NCBI RefSeq assembly: GCF_028640845.1
Contig: NC_080546.1
Location: forward strand, 58,204,909-58,268,908
Direction: 5' to 3'
DNA: 64,000 bases
Source: Ahaetulla prasina
Lineage: Eukaryota > Chordata > Lepidosauria > Squamata > Colubridae
The notes beneath the pieces were generated by a model that saw only the letters and a list, made by a program, of their open reading frames with translations, did no database searches and was not told where the DNA came from. Of this stretch, positions 45,242 to 54,582 are shown one piece after another. Within the stretch, counting starts at the first letter, position 1, and each line of letters opens with the position of its first letter. The position numbers were made by a program, and so were the translations under genes.

Positions 45242-45734
45242 TGTCAGCCTGCCCCAGATCAGTGTTTGAGAAAATAAAAACCCAACTCCATCATGTTGAA
45301 GAAATTGGTAATTTATATCATACAAGTCTGGATGCAGTAAAAGCAAAGCTGGAACTGGAAGTGAATCAAAACCCCAAATCATATTCTCTCCTGAACCCTC
45401 CCCCTACTAGAGGTCAATACAGCAATAGTCCAATGTCTTCTTCCTCCTCAGCCACGTGTAGTTTCACTTCCGATATTCTCCCTCTGTCAATCTTCTGGAT
45501 GGAATGTGGAGTCAGCAGCTGCCGTTACATTCACGCGCCAAAACAATTCAAACATCTATTTTAAAAAAGGCTTCTCCCACACATGCAATGTCAGCCGACA
45601 CTGGGAACAGTGAAAACCTCCCCCCTCCTCCATAAAGCATGTAAGACATTCAGTAGAGCAAACTTTTAACAAGGTAATAAAACAGTCAGATAATCTAGTA
45701 GGAGAAATACACTAAATTAAAGCGGAGGCTGACA
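45242..45734 (-). repeat. Gypsy 5' LTR, 493 bp
   Basis: Bounded by TGTCAGCC and GGCTGACA (perfect 8-bp inverted ends). Only 18 bp of its partner survive at 40645-40662. It should hold the promoter of the element; I could not assign a TATA box with confidence. Confidence 0.88.
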
Positions 45735-45755
45735 GTAGGTTATATATTTTAAAAA

Positions 45756-46734
45756 ATGGCTTTTAAGCAAATAGTACCAAAAGCCACTAAAAACTTTGAA
45801 ATTTCTTCAGTTCAGATACGAAAATTAAAAGAAGACATCAAAGAGGAATTAAGAAATTTTTTACAGGAGTTTCTGGAGACTCATTTTTCAGAAATAGATC
45901 AAAAATTTGATGAAATAGAGAAAGAGATGTTGGATTTTAAGGAAGTGGTGGAAGAGCAGAAGAAGGAAATGAAAATGGTAAAGATGCAATTTTGCAAATA
46001 TTAAGGTCTTGTATTCAGAAGGAGGATAGTTTGGAAGAACTTAATAAAGTTAATTTAGAGTTGCAAAGGAAAATAGAGGAAATTCAAAAGAATCAAAACA
46101 ATTGGAACTTAGATAATAAGATGGAAGATATACAGGCAAAGGTAGATAGGGTAGATGAAGAAAGAGTAATATTACAATATAGATTAATGGAATATGCCAT
46201 AAGGGTGAGGGGGTTGAGGAAAGTAGGAAGGAAAATTTAAAAGAGATTTTTATGCAAGCTTTTGCTCAGATAAAGGGTGTGGAGCCAGAAGACTTTGAGA
46301 TTAATATTGAAAAAAATTATCGTGTTAATTCTTGGTGGGCAAGACAAAATAGATTACCGAGGGATGTGGTTATTTATTTTACAACTAAAAAGGTTAGGTA
46401 TGAAGTCTTGCAAGCCTTTTATAAAAATAAATTTCAAATATTGGGACAAGATATAAAAATGATGAAGGAAATTCCTCCTAAAATGTTAAGAAAGAGAAGA
46501 GAATTTGCTTTTTTAGTGGAGGAGTTTAAGAAACATCAGATATATTTTAGATGGGAAGTTCCAATGGGGTTGTCAGTGAATTTTAGAGGTAGAAAGTATT
46601 TTCTTAGTACAGTTTTGAAAGCAAGACATTTCTATATTAATGTTTTAAAGAATGGGAATCCTTTGTTGTTAGATGCTAAGTTAACTGGTTTGGAGATGAT
46701 GGAAAATAGAATAGGAGAGGGGAGGAATGTTTAA
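45756..46734 (+). pseudogene. L1-type ORF1 (RNA-binding chaperone), two frameshifts
   Basis: ATG 45756 to TAA 46734, about 326 codons if the two frame changes are ignored. Residues about 20-140 are a charged heptad-rich coiled coil (VQIRKLKEDIKEELRNFLQE; VNLELQRKIEEIQKNQ). An RRM-like region follows (GVEPEDFEINIEKNYRVNSW, RLPRDVVIYFTTKKVRYEVL), then a C-terminal domain (PPKMLRKRREFAFLVEEFKK, IYFRWEVPMGLSVNFRGRKY). These are the three parts of L1 ORF1p, which trimerises and coats L1 RNA. Frame changes lie at about 46000 and at about 46216, where one G is missing from a G run. No ORF2 follows. Confidence 0.85.
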
Positions 46735-47021
46735 GTTGTGAATATGATGATTATGATTAATTTCTAGAATTGATTTGTTTAGGATATAAATTATAGCAGT
46801 GATTCCCAAAGTGTGAGCCGCGGCTCCCCACGGGGCCGCGCTACCGTCATAAGGGCGCCGCGAAATATTCAATTAATATCTGTGCCCGCTGGGTCTAACG
46901 CTGATGCGCCATTTCTGAAACGTCTAGTGCGCATGCGCAGTTACAAGTCAGATTTCTATTCGTTTGTTATCACCTTCTCAGTGCTCGCATAAGTTTTTGT
47001 TTGTTGGGCTAACTTAATAGT

Positions 47022-47738
47022 GTGGTGGTTAAGTTACTTTTCAAAAGCTATTTTTCTGATCACCCTAAAATGGACAAATTCTTATTAAACTTGAATAATC
47101 AAGATAGTGCTAAATCTATAGACGAAGTTCCACAAACTAGTGGCAAGGGTTCCGAGAAGCGAAAACGTCTTAAATATGACGACAGTTACTTGGATTTTGG
47201 CTTTACATCAATAAACGAAAATGATAAAGAGAGACCACAGTGTGTATTGTGCATGAAAGTTTTGGCACCGGAATGTATGCTTCCAAGTAAGTTAAAACGA
47301 CATTTAGAAACCAACCATTCTAACTTTGTTGGTAACCCTCACAACTTTTTTAAAAGAAAGTTAATGGAATTAAAACAACAAAAAGGCAGCATTTATAAAC
47401 ATATGTCAATACCAAATAATGCTTTGCTAGCATCATACAAAGTTGCATATAGAGTTGCTAAGTGTAAAAAGCCCAATACTATTGCTGAGCAACTCATTCT
47501 ACCGGCTGCTGTAGATTTAGTGAACATTATGATTGGTGAGTCGGCGGGGAAACTACTTTCAAATGTCCCTTTGTCTAACAATACAATCAGTCGCAGAATT
47601 CAGCACATGGGGGAGGATCTCAATGCACAATTAATTGAAAAATTAAAAGGAAGTGAATATGGACTGCAACTCGATGAGGCCACAGACAATAATAAGGACG
47701 CACACTTGATTTGTTACGGTTTTCGGCAGTCGCGGTAA
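47022..47738 (+). CDS. BED-finger hAT transposase, N-terminal half
   Basis: 238 codons open; the family-like start is probably Met17 (47070, MDKFLLNLNN). A basic stretch (EKRKRLK, 45-51) may be a nuclear signal. The BED zinc finger is PQCVLCMKVL...KLKRHLETNH, with Cys74, Cys77, His94 and His99. Residues about 130-215 (ASYKVAYRVAKCKKPNTIAE, LILPAAVDLVNIMIGESAGK, LSNNTISRRIQHMGEDL) precede LQLDEATD, where Asp218 is the first catalytic residue of hAT enzymes. After that the frame stops at the deletion joint. It could still bind DNA but not cut it. Similar to the ZBED5/FAM200 group; exact family unsure. Confidence 0.85.
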   Translation: MVVKLLFKSYFSDHPKMDKFLLNLNNQDSAKSIDEVPQTSGKGSEKRKRLKYDDSYLDFGFTSINENDKERPQCVLCMKVLAPECMLPSKLKRHLETNHSNFVGNPHNFFKRKLMELKQQKGSIYKHMSIPNNALLASYKVAYRVAKCKKPNTIAEQLILPAAVDLVNIMIGESAGKLLSNVPLSNNTISRRIQHMGEDLNAQLIEKLKGSEYGLQLDEATDNNKDAHLICYGFRQSR

Positions 47739-47857
47739 TAAAAAGTAAATATCGCTCAAAAATTAACGTCGAGCAAGAAATGAGAGTCGCTATTTCCAAT
47801 TTTATTCCAAGATTTGAGAAGTTGTGCAGCGAACAACAAGCCCATCCATCCCATTAA
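47738..47857 (+). pseudogene. hAT transposase C-terminal end
   Basis: A different frame from the N-terminal part: IKSKYRSKINVEQEMRVAIS then NFIPRFEKLCSEQQAHPSH and TAA. The S-K-Y-R-S-K-(I/L)-(N/D)-V-E pattern with a final region before the stop matches the C-terminal dimerisation end of ZBED5-like hAT transposases. About 350-400 residues of the normal protein are missing between 47735 and 47738. Confidence 0.75.
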
Positions 47858-48386
47858 TAATTTTAAATCATTAAACGATGTTCAATAAATTGTGAATTTA
47901 AAGCTCGTATTTAATTTATTTTTCAATTAACCTAACCTTAACGATCTAAAAAGTAGATTTCCAAATCCTTAAAAAGACAAAAATTTAAAAAAAAATCGGA
48001 TGTACCTATTAAGGGAGCCGCGGAAAAAATCCGAAGTGTTATGGGAGCTGCAAACTGAAAAAGATTGGGAACCTCTGAATTATAGGATTTTTGTTATTTA
48101 TTATTGTAAGGTATAAACCTATGGGATGATACTATTTAATTGTGAAGGATGGAAAGTAAAATTTTTGAATTTAGATAATGTGGATGTAATGATGTTAATT
48201 GTTTACTGTTATATTGTGGATATAACTTAAATGATTATTCGTTTTAATTGATATGCTTTGGATATAAGTTTATAGACAGCAAAAGTTATGAAGTTAAGTT
48301 GAAATATTGTATCTGAGAGACTTTATTCATAATGATATTTGACTGATGGAGTAATATTGTAAGATTGGACATTAAATGTTATGACA

Positions 48387-48535
48387 ATTGAAGAAATATA
48401 TAAGTGATGAAAATTTGAGCTCAAGAAGATAGACTGTAATTTAAGAAATGGACTTATGAAGTTTGAAGGAATATACAAATGGAGAAAATTTGAATTTGAG
48501 AAGATAGACTAATTTTAAAAATGGACTGTAAGAAA
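48387..48535 (+). repeat. Two degenerate units of about 78 bp in the L1 3' region
   Basis: GAAGAAATATATAAGTGATG...GAGCTCAAGAAGATAGACTG is followed by GAAGGAATATACAAATGGAG...GAATTTGAGAAGATAGACTA, each ending with an AAATGGACT segment. Confidence 0.65.
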
Positions 48536-48728
48536 AGGTAATATGTGAAGGGAAGATTGTATTTGTATTGTTCCTTTTCTTTTTTCTTTTTTATAATTCT
48601 TTCTTGTCTCTTTATTTTTATTGTGAGGGGATTTAAAGTTTTAGAGAGGGGTGGGAGTTTATGTATATTTTGTATATTTTAGCTTGAGATTGTTGGTCAT
48701 AATACCTGGTATTTGCTCTGGGAAGTCT

Positions 48729-48766
48729 GGGGGGTTGGGGGGGAGGAGGGAGGGGGGAGGGGGAAA
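48729..48766 (+). repeat. G-rich tract in the L1 3' region
   Basis: GGGGGGTTGGGGGGGAGG followed by AGGGAGGGGGGAGGGGG, with well over four G-runs; it could form a quadruplex. G-rich 3' tracts are a known L1 feature. Confidence 0.85.
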
Positions 48767-48835
48767 TGATACATGGATTGGTTATTAATGTACAGTAATG
48801 ATTGAAGATATGAAATTAAAATTTGAAATGATATT

Positions 48836-49069
48836 GGGGCTGCCCGACTGCCATTTCAGAAAGAAAGGGAGAGAGGAGTAGAAGGAGGGAAGAAAGTAGG
48901 TAGGAAAGAGTTGAGAAGGAGGAGGGGAATAAGAAGGTTAGAAAGGGTGGAAGAAGGGAGGAGTGGAGAAGGAGAAGAGGAAGTAGTAAAGCGAAGGAGG
49001 TGAAGGAGGGGAAAGTAGTAGAGGGTAGAGGGAGGTTGTGAAGAAAGGAAGTGGCAGTCGGGCAGGCCC
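48836..49069. repeat. Polypurine tract framed by a 22-bp inverted repeat
   Basis: GGGGCTGCCCGACTGCCATTTC (48836-48857) pairs with GAAGTGGCAGTCGGGCAGGCCC (49048-49069), with few mismatches. The 190 bp between are almost pure A/G on the plus strand. It lies near the L1 3' end. It could be a small MITE or an L1 3'-UTR structure; no target duplication is evident. Confidence 0.8.
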
Positions 49070-49186
49070 GAATCAACAATAAATAAAAATTAATGATTAA
49101 TGATAGATAACAGATTGTACATAAATATGAAGTTGAAAAATGGAAATTTAAAAAATTATATAAAAAAAAAGATTGATAACTATCTG

Positions 49187-50339
49187 TCTGTAGCAGTGGC
49201 AACAGCCTGATCAAACCTGGAACATCAACTTCAAGCTGCAAAATTACATTAAGGCACATTTTGGAGAACCAAACAGAATTCTATGGAATTCTATGGAAGC
49301 TTGATTCTTAGGTTTGTAAATGGGCCAAAATGATACCTTGTAATAGTTGAGCAATTACTTCAGCTTTCAACAATTTAATTGCCAACAGAACGTAATTGTC
49401 CTTTATTATATAAAATTTGCTTACAACAAATGTCTTTGGGCAGTAATTGCCCTTTACTATATAAAATTTGTAGTTGCACTTTACTATATAAAATTTGCAT
49501 ACAGCAAATGTATGTCTTTGGGCAGTAGAACTGACAGAATTAACTTGAAATGCTAGTTTTTAAATCCTGAAAATTGATGCCAAAATATTGAAATATTTAG
49601 CTTATTCTAGGTCATGAAAGTCAATTATACACTTTATCTTTTATTGGAAAACATTAAAAATTTGGATTTCCCATAATTAATTGCCAATTCTCTTAATAAA
49701 AGAATGCCAGTTTCTTAAAGACTGCTACATAAGGCCAAGAGAGAACAACTGTACAGAGTAAGATTAGTGAAATAGCTGTCATTTAATTTGTTAATGATCT
49801 TCTATAGGCTAATTAGCATATTTATATAGAAAAACAATTATAGTTTCTCTTTCCCAGTTCTCTGGGGTCCAGCTATATGGTTAATATAAGGAAGCAGAGA
49901 GGGCAATATTGATGTCCAACAAGTAGAATTAGATTTAATTAGTTTAAATAACAAAGATCATGTGTTGAATTCAAAGCACAGAAGAGTTTATTATTGCTAT
50001 CTGTAAAAAAAAAATCTGGATATTTAGTGGTCAAAGCTAAATTGGCATTAGATAAGAGTCAGCAGAAATCATGGGGGGTGGGGGGGGGTGGATTTAGGTC
50101 TTTTGTGATAACTGATGAGACATTTAATCCTACCTGCATGTAGAGTTGTATATAGAAGAGCTCAGTCTTCTCTTCTACATTTACTAAATTCATTGGTAAT
50201 ATTTCTACTTTTATAAGTTTCTGGACTATGTAGCTTTAATAAACTGAGACCATTTTTTTCTGATCAAGTGGGGGTTTTCTTCGTGCCTCATATTGTCTTC
50301 CTGCTCCTTTAATATTTTACTGGTAAATCAGACTCCAGT
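49187..50339. other. Unassigned sequence with a short tandem repeat
   Basis: About 49388-49530 holds three degenerate copies of a unit containing (C/A)TTTA(C/T)TATATAAAATTTG, with CAGCAAATG and GTCTTTGGGCAGTA parts. Nothing else is recognised. Confidence 0.55.
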
Positions 50340-50416
50340 AAATAATAATAATAATAATAATAATAATTATAATTATAATTATAATTATAATAATTATAAT
50401 AATAATTATAATTATA

Positions 50417-50452
<36 letters not shown>
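50340..50452. repeat. AAT/ATT palindromic microsatellite
   Basis: (AAT)9, then mixed ATTATA units, then (ATT)12: the left half is nearly the reverse complement of the right half. It directly abuts the L2 fragment at 50453. Confidence 0.95.
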
Positions 50453-50775
50453 TAATTTATATACCGCCCTTCTCCCGAAGGACTCAGGGCGGTTTACAGC
50501 CAACTAAAACAACAATAAATAAATACAATATACAGTTAAGAACAATTAAAAAAAAAACCTATTCAATTTGGCCCAGTTAATTAAAATATACAATAAAATC
50601 CTAAAAAACCCATTAAAATTGGTAATAATATCTATTTTATGCCAGTCCTGCGTGAGAGAATAAATACGTCTTCAGCTCGCGGCAAAAGATCCGGAAGTCA
50701 GGAAGCTGTCGAAGTCCTGGGGGAAGCTCGTTCCAGAGGGTAGGGGCCCCCACAGACAAGGCTCTCCCCCTAGTA
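50453..50775 (-). mobile_element. L2-type LINE 3' end
   Basis: The minus strand reads [20 protein letters not shown] then RQLPDFRIFCRELKTYLFSH, down to a stop at about 50637. Then comes 3' sequence with the hairpin ACCGCCCTTCTCCCGAAGG/ACTCAGGGCGGT (50461-50492, plus sense). It is 5'-truncated at about 50775. Confidence 0.85.
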
Positions 50776-51259
50776 ATGAAAAACTCTAATAATGCTGTTT
50801 TTAGCAGCAATGTAAGTTTTGAGTGAAGTCCCCTCCAGTTTGAACTGATCATTGTCTTCCTTTCAAAAGATTTTAGCCTGGCCACAGGAGCATGATACAT
50901 TAAATATTTTACTATGTGGAAGGGGAGTACCAGGTGGATTTAAATGTACCTCAAACCTACAGAAGATTGAAAAATATGTATTTCTTTCCTCAGAGTGAAA
51001 CCAGCAAGGCAACCCGTCTACAAGGGAGCCATACATTCCATCTAACTTTGTGAAAGCTATCACTACCTGACAATTTAAATAAAATTGTCACTTGATACTT
51101 GATTGAGCCTTGCATAAATTCACAAGTAAAAATTAGAAATTGAGACCTGGGAACTAGATCAAAATATTTAAGACCATAGAGAAAGGTCTCTAAAAGGTAA
51201 ATAATCTATGGCAGATAATTTATGAGTTAACTAAAATATATACTTAGGTGCCCAAATAC
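50776..51259. other. Unassigned sequence
   Basis: Nothing recognisable. Confidence 0.5.
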
Positions 51260-51497
51260 TTTGGCCACCTAATGAGAAGGAAGGACTTACTGGAGAAGAG
51301 CCTAATGCTGGGAAAGATGGAGGGCAAAAGAAGAAGGGGACAATAGAGATCGAGGTGGCTGGATGGAGTCACTGAAGCAGTAGGCATGAGTTTAAATGGA
51401 CTCCAGAGGATGGTAGAGGACAGGAAGGCCTAGAGGAAGGCCTGAGGTCGCAATGGGTCATACACAACTTCGCAACTAACAACAACAACAAAAATAT
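51260..51497 (+). mobile_element. Bov-B/RTE LINE 3' end
   Basis: The plus strand encodes FGHLMRRKDLLEKSLMLGKM-like sequence, then EGKRRRGQ, stop, RSRWLDGVTEAVGMSLNGLQ, RMVEDRKA and GSYTTSQLTTTT. The G-H-x-M-R...LGK..GKR..G....RWLDGVTEA pattern is the C-terminus of RTE/Bov-B proteins, and the ACAACAACAA end is typical. It is strongly 5'-truncated. This is the inferred driver of the Sauria-type SINEs at 6820 and 12999. Confidence 0.8.
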
Positions 51498-53164
51498 ATA
51501 TTGCCCATATCATTTCTAACAGCTATTTAACATTTGTAAATGAGACCTATTTATAAGACATATCAACTTTAAGCCAGCTAATATGTATTTTGTATCCTTA
51601 AACAACAAACTTAAAGAATCTAAGCTAGCTAAAATGAAAAAGAAAAAGAAAATTGATAAAAAATTAAAAATCAGATGCTGTGCTCTCAAATTTAAATTGA
51701 TGTTTTGCAAATGTTTCTAATCAAAGCAACAAACTTCTTGGTATGTCGAAAATTACGGTGTGAACTTCTGCCATGTTAGCACAAATCATTTCATTGTCTG
51801 GTGTAAGCTTTGTATTTTCTATCATATCTCTATCATCTGTTTTCATAAGACACAATAGCAAATGTTGTTCTAAATGTTAAATCTGCCTCATTTAAGAATC
51901 TTTTTGAATGTTTTCTTTCAGAATTTCATACCTATCTGATCTCAAATTATCATCACTATTTAGCTCAATGTTCAATGTTTAGACATCTCTTTTGGTTTAG
52001 CTACATATGTGCAGTTAAGTCTCCTTCTATTTGCACTCATGAAACCTAAACACTACAATAATGGTTTTTGGTACCAAATGTTTCTACATTATTTTTACTA
52101 ATTCTCCAGATCATGTATTGGGAAAGATTTTGTGTGGTGATTAAACTGCATAATAGTTGAATGCTTTATATTTCATCACATTCAATAAAACAGGCAATTT
52201 TTCATAACAATTCTCTTATTTGTATCAACAGAATTGTTCTGGTTTCTCTACATATAACTTTCATCCATTGATAGCACACTTACCTTTACAATAAAGCCAT
52301 CTAGCTATTCTTTTTTCAGTGGACATGGACAGAAATTGTACCCATCATCCATTTCTATCTCCTTATCTGCTACAGCTACCAAAGTCTTCCCATTTCATAC
52401 ACATTTATTCCCTCTTGCTGGGGATCTCAACAAGAACAAACAACCTTTCCTTCTTTTTCAGCAGAAGTCAGAAAGGATTATCTTCTTACTAAATAGTAAT
52501 ATTGATGCTGATGTTGGAACATGTGGCCAGCCTGATGGTTTGTGCTTGCCAAAGTACCAGAAAAGGCTCATGTTGTTATTATTAGAAATGATGCAAAATA
52601 TCATCAGTCACAGCTATAACTAAAAAATAGATGAAGCTCAGGCTCAAAATAATAAGTTTATGAATAATCTATTTATAAACAATGACCCAATATTTTAAAT
52701 TAAGCAAAGTTAATTATGTTATATCTGAAGCCAACTGAAAAATGTGGATTGTTACAATAAATATTTCCAGACATAAAATAAAGTTATGCTTTCTGTTTAA
52801 ACTATAATTTCCACCATCAGTTAAGTCTGTTCATGTCATCAGGTCTGTAACTGGAACAAAAGTGGCATTTATATTTTACTAGTGTTATATGTTCAGTTAA
52901 ACATTGTTACATCTATTTATATACATGAACATCATAGCACTTATAGGGCATAATCTTGTGTCATTTTTATGTAAATGTTTCACTAAATATCACTATAACT
53001 ATATGTTAAAATGGTAGAAAAATGAAATTAATTTTTGTTTCAGGATGGTCACAAATTATACTTCATGTTAACTATCAACCATTCCAAGAAAAAAACATCT
53101 TTTAGTAAATGTTGCATATTAAAATAAATCAGATGCCAAGTATTTAACCATATCTTTCATAGAT
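51498..53164. other. Unassigned AT-rich sequence
   Basis: No motif found. The 95-codon frame at 52336-52623 (plus) is unrecognised. Confidence 0.5.
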
Positions 53165-54582
53165 CCTGGAGTACTGGGGAACTATCAGAGAACTTGAAAA
53201 GAGCTGATGTGGTTCCCATCTTCAAAAAAAGAAAAAAAAAACAGATCCAGGAAACTACAGATCAATTAGTCTCATGTCAATACCTCAGAAGAGCCTAGAA
53301 AAGAAAATCAAGCAACAGATCTGCAAACACCTAGATGCAAAGTTATAATTAGTAATCAGTAACAAACACGGGTTTGCCAAAAACAGATCATGCCAAACAA
53401 ATTTTATTTCATTCTTTGACAAAGTGACTAAATTAGTGGACCAGCAAAATGGACTGGACATAATATACTTGGATTTCAGTAAGATGTTTGACAAAGTAGA
53501 CTTACTTCATGGTAACCTAAAAAAATGTGGGATAGACAGCATCACTACCGGATGGATTTGTAACTGGCTGACAAACTTGCATTCAATGTGTAGTCTTTAA
53601 TAGAACTACATCTACATGAAGGGAAGTAAGAAGTGGAATACCATTTTAGGCCCAGTATTCTTCAACATCTTCATAAATGATTTAGATGAGGGAATAGAAG
53701 AGGATCTCATCAAATTTGCAGATGAGACTAAATTGGCAGGAATAGCCAACACACCAGAAGATAGACTAAAAATTCAGATGGATCTCGACAGACTTGAACA
53801 CTGGACCCTATCTAACAAAATGAAATTCAATGTAGAAAAAAGTAAGGTTTTACACTTTGGCAAGAAAAACCAAATGAACAGGTACAGATTGGGTGAAACA
53901 TGGCTCAATAGCAGTAACTGTAGGAGGGATCTTGCAGTCCTAGTGGACAATCACTTAAATATGAGCCAGCAATGTGTGACAGCAGCCAAAAAAGACAATG
54001 CAATCCTAGGTTGTATTAACAGAGGGGCAGAATCAAAAGCACATCAGGTTTTAATACTGCTTTATAAAGCCTTAGTAAGACTATATGTAGAATATTGCAT
54101 TCAGTTTTGGTCTCCATATTATAAAAAATATTTTGAGACTCTGGAAAAAGTGCAGAAAAGAGAAACAAAGATAATTAGAGGGCTGGAGGCTAAAACAAAA
54201 TATGAAGAATGGTTGCAGGAACTGGGTAAGTCTAGTGAAAAGAAGGACTAGGAAAGACATGATAGCAGTGTTCCGATATTTGAGGGCCTGCCACAAAGAA
54301 AAGGAGTCAACCTATTTTCCAAAGCACCAGAAAGCAAGGCAAGAAACAATGGATGGAGACTAATCAGGAGAGAAGCAACCTAGAACTAATGAGAAATTTC
54401 TAACAGTGAGAAAACATTAATCGGTAGAACGGCTTGCCTTCAGAAGTTGTGGCTGCTCCATCACTGGAGGCTTTTAAAAAGTCTTGACAGCATCTGTCTG
54501 GAATGGTATAGAGAGCAGGGTGCTGGGCTAGAAGACCTCCAAGGTCCCTTCCAACTGTTACTCTGTTCTGTTCTGTTAAATG
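53165..54582 (+). mobile_element. CR1-clade LINE, 3' half
   Basis: The plus strand begins at LKRADVVPIFKKRKKN-like sequence (RT motif 1, about 53200). It continues with VSMPQKSLEK-like, ISFFDKVTKLVDQQNGLDII, YLDFSKMFDKVD (about 53470), then the open frame 53616-54251, and ends with WNGIESRVLG-type sequence, GACCTCCAAGGTCCCTTCCA and a (TTCTG)n tail at about 54562-54577. The same order appears in the copy at 1-2400. It is 5'-truncated at about 53165. Confidence 0.88.
53616..54251 (+). pseudogene. CR1 reverse transcriptase, palm to C-terminus
   Basis: 211 open residues. ILGPVFFNIFINDLDEGIEE (about 10-29) is the region just before the active site. LIKFADETKLAGIANTPEDR (about 31-50) carries the active site FADD as FADE. 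WTLSNKMKFNVEKSKVLHFG, DLAVLVDNHLNMSQQCVTAA, ALVRLYVEYCIQFWSPYYKK and LEKVQKRETKIIRGLEAKTK follow the order of CR1 proteins. The residues before ILGP belong to another frame. The frame stops at a TAG at 54249; C-terminal sequence continues beyond in another frame. Confidence 0.88.

Larger units (their letters stand above)
40645..45734 (-). mobile_element. Ty3/Gypsy LTR retrotransposon, deleted, with a nested L2
   Basis: The element runs right to left. The 5' LTR is 45242-45734, a possible primer-binding site is at 45224-45235 (TGGAACACACCC on the minus strand), gag starts at 45162, then protease and reverse transcriptase to about 40690. RNase H, integrase and almost all of the 3' LTR are deleted; only the last 18 bp of that LTR remain (TGTCAGCCTGCCCCAGAT at 40645-40662, identical to 45242-45259). 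GTCAATTCATTCC occurs twice at the deletion joint (minus strand, about 40664-40701). An L2 LINE sits in gag at 42420-44110. RT style suggests the Ty3/Gypsy group; the exact clade is uncertain. Confidence 0.92.
40640..45739 (-). repeat. 5-bp target duplication GTAGG of the Gypsy element
   Basis: GTAGG at 40640-40644 and 45735-45739 directly abuts TGTCAGCC at the left and GGCTGACA at the right. Confidence 0.9.
46797..48077 (+). mobile_element. hAT transposon (ZBED5/Buster-like), internally deleted
   Basis: 1,281 bp. The ends CAGTGATTCCCAAA and (reverse complement of the right end) CAGAGGTTCCCAAT are inverted repeats, with a perfect 8-bp duplication outside. The CpG-containing 5' part (46797-46940) resembles an untranslated leader. 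The transposase N-terminus (47070-47738) is intact and its last 40 codons lie at 47738-47857; the middle, with most of the catalytic domain, is missing. Perfect duplication and clean open frames suggest a recent insertion. Confidence 0.92.
46789..48085 (+). repeat. 8-bp target duplication AATTATAG of the hAT element
   Basis: Perfect copies at 46789-46796 and 48078-48085. Confidence 0.93.
39985..49168 (+). mobile_element. L1-type element with ORF1 only, carrying nested insertions
   Basis: Removing the Gypsy (40645-45734 plus one GTAGG) and hAT (46797-48077 plus one 8-bp duplication) leaves about 2.8 kb. This comprises a GC-richer 5' leader (39985-40644, then 45740-45755), ORF1 (45756-46734), a non-coding 3' region (to about 49150) and poly(A). 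No ORF2 trace (endonuclease or RT) lies between ORF1 and the tail. The full-length leader, perfect 18-bp duplication and poly(A) argue that the element inserted in this form. It resembles the HAL1 (half-L1) design known in mammals. ORF1 has two frameshifts. Confidence 0.8.
39967..49186 (+). repeat. 18-bp target-site duplication bracketing the L1 composite
   Basis: AAGATTGATAACTATCTG is found at 39967-39984 and identically at 49169-49186, just after a poly(A) run (49162-49170). This defines a single L1 insertion event that now spans 9.2 kb because of later insertions. Confidence 0.9.
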
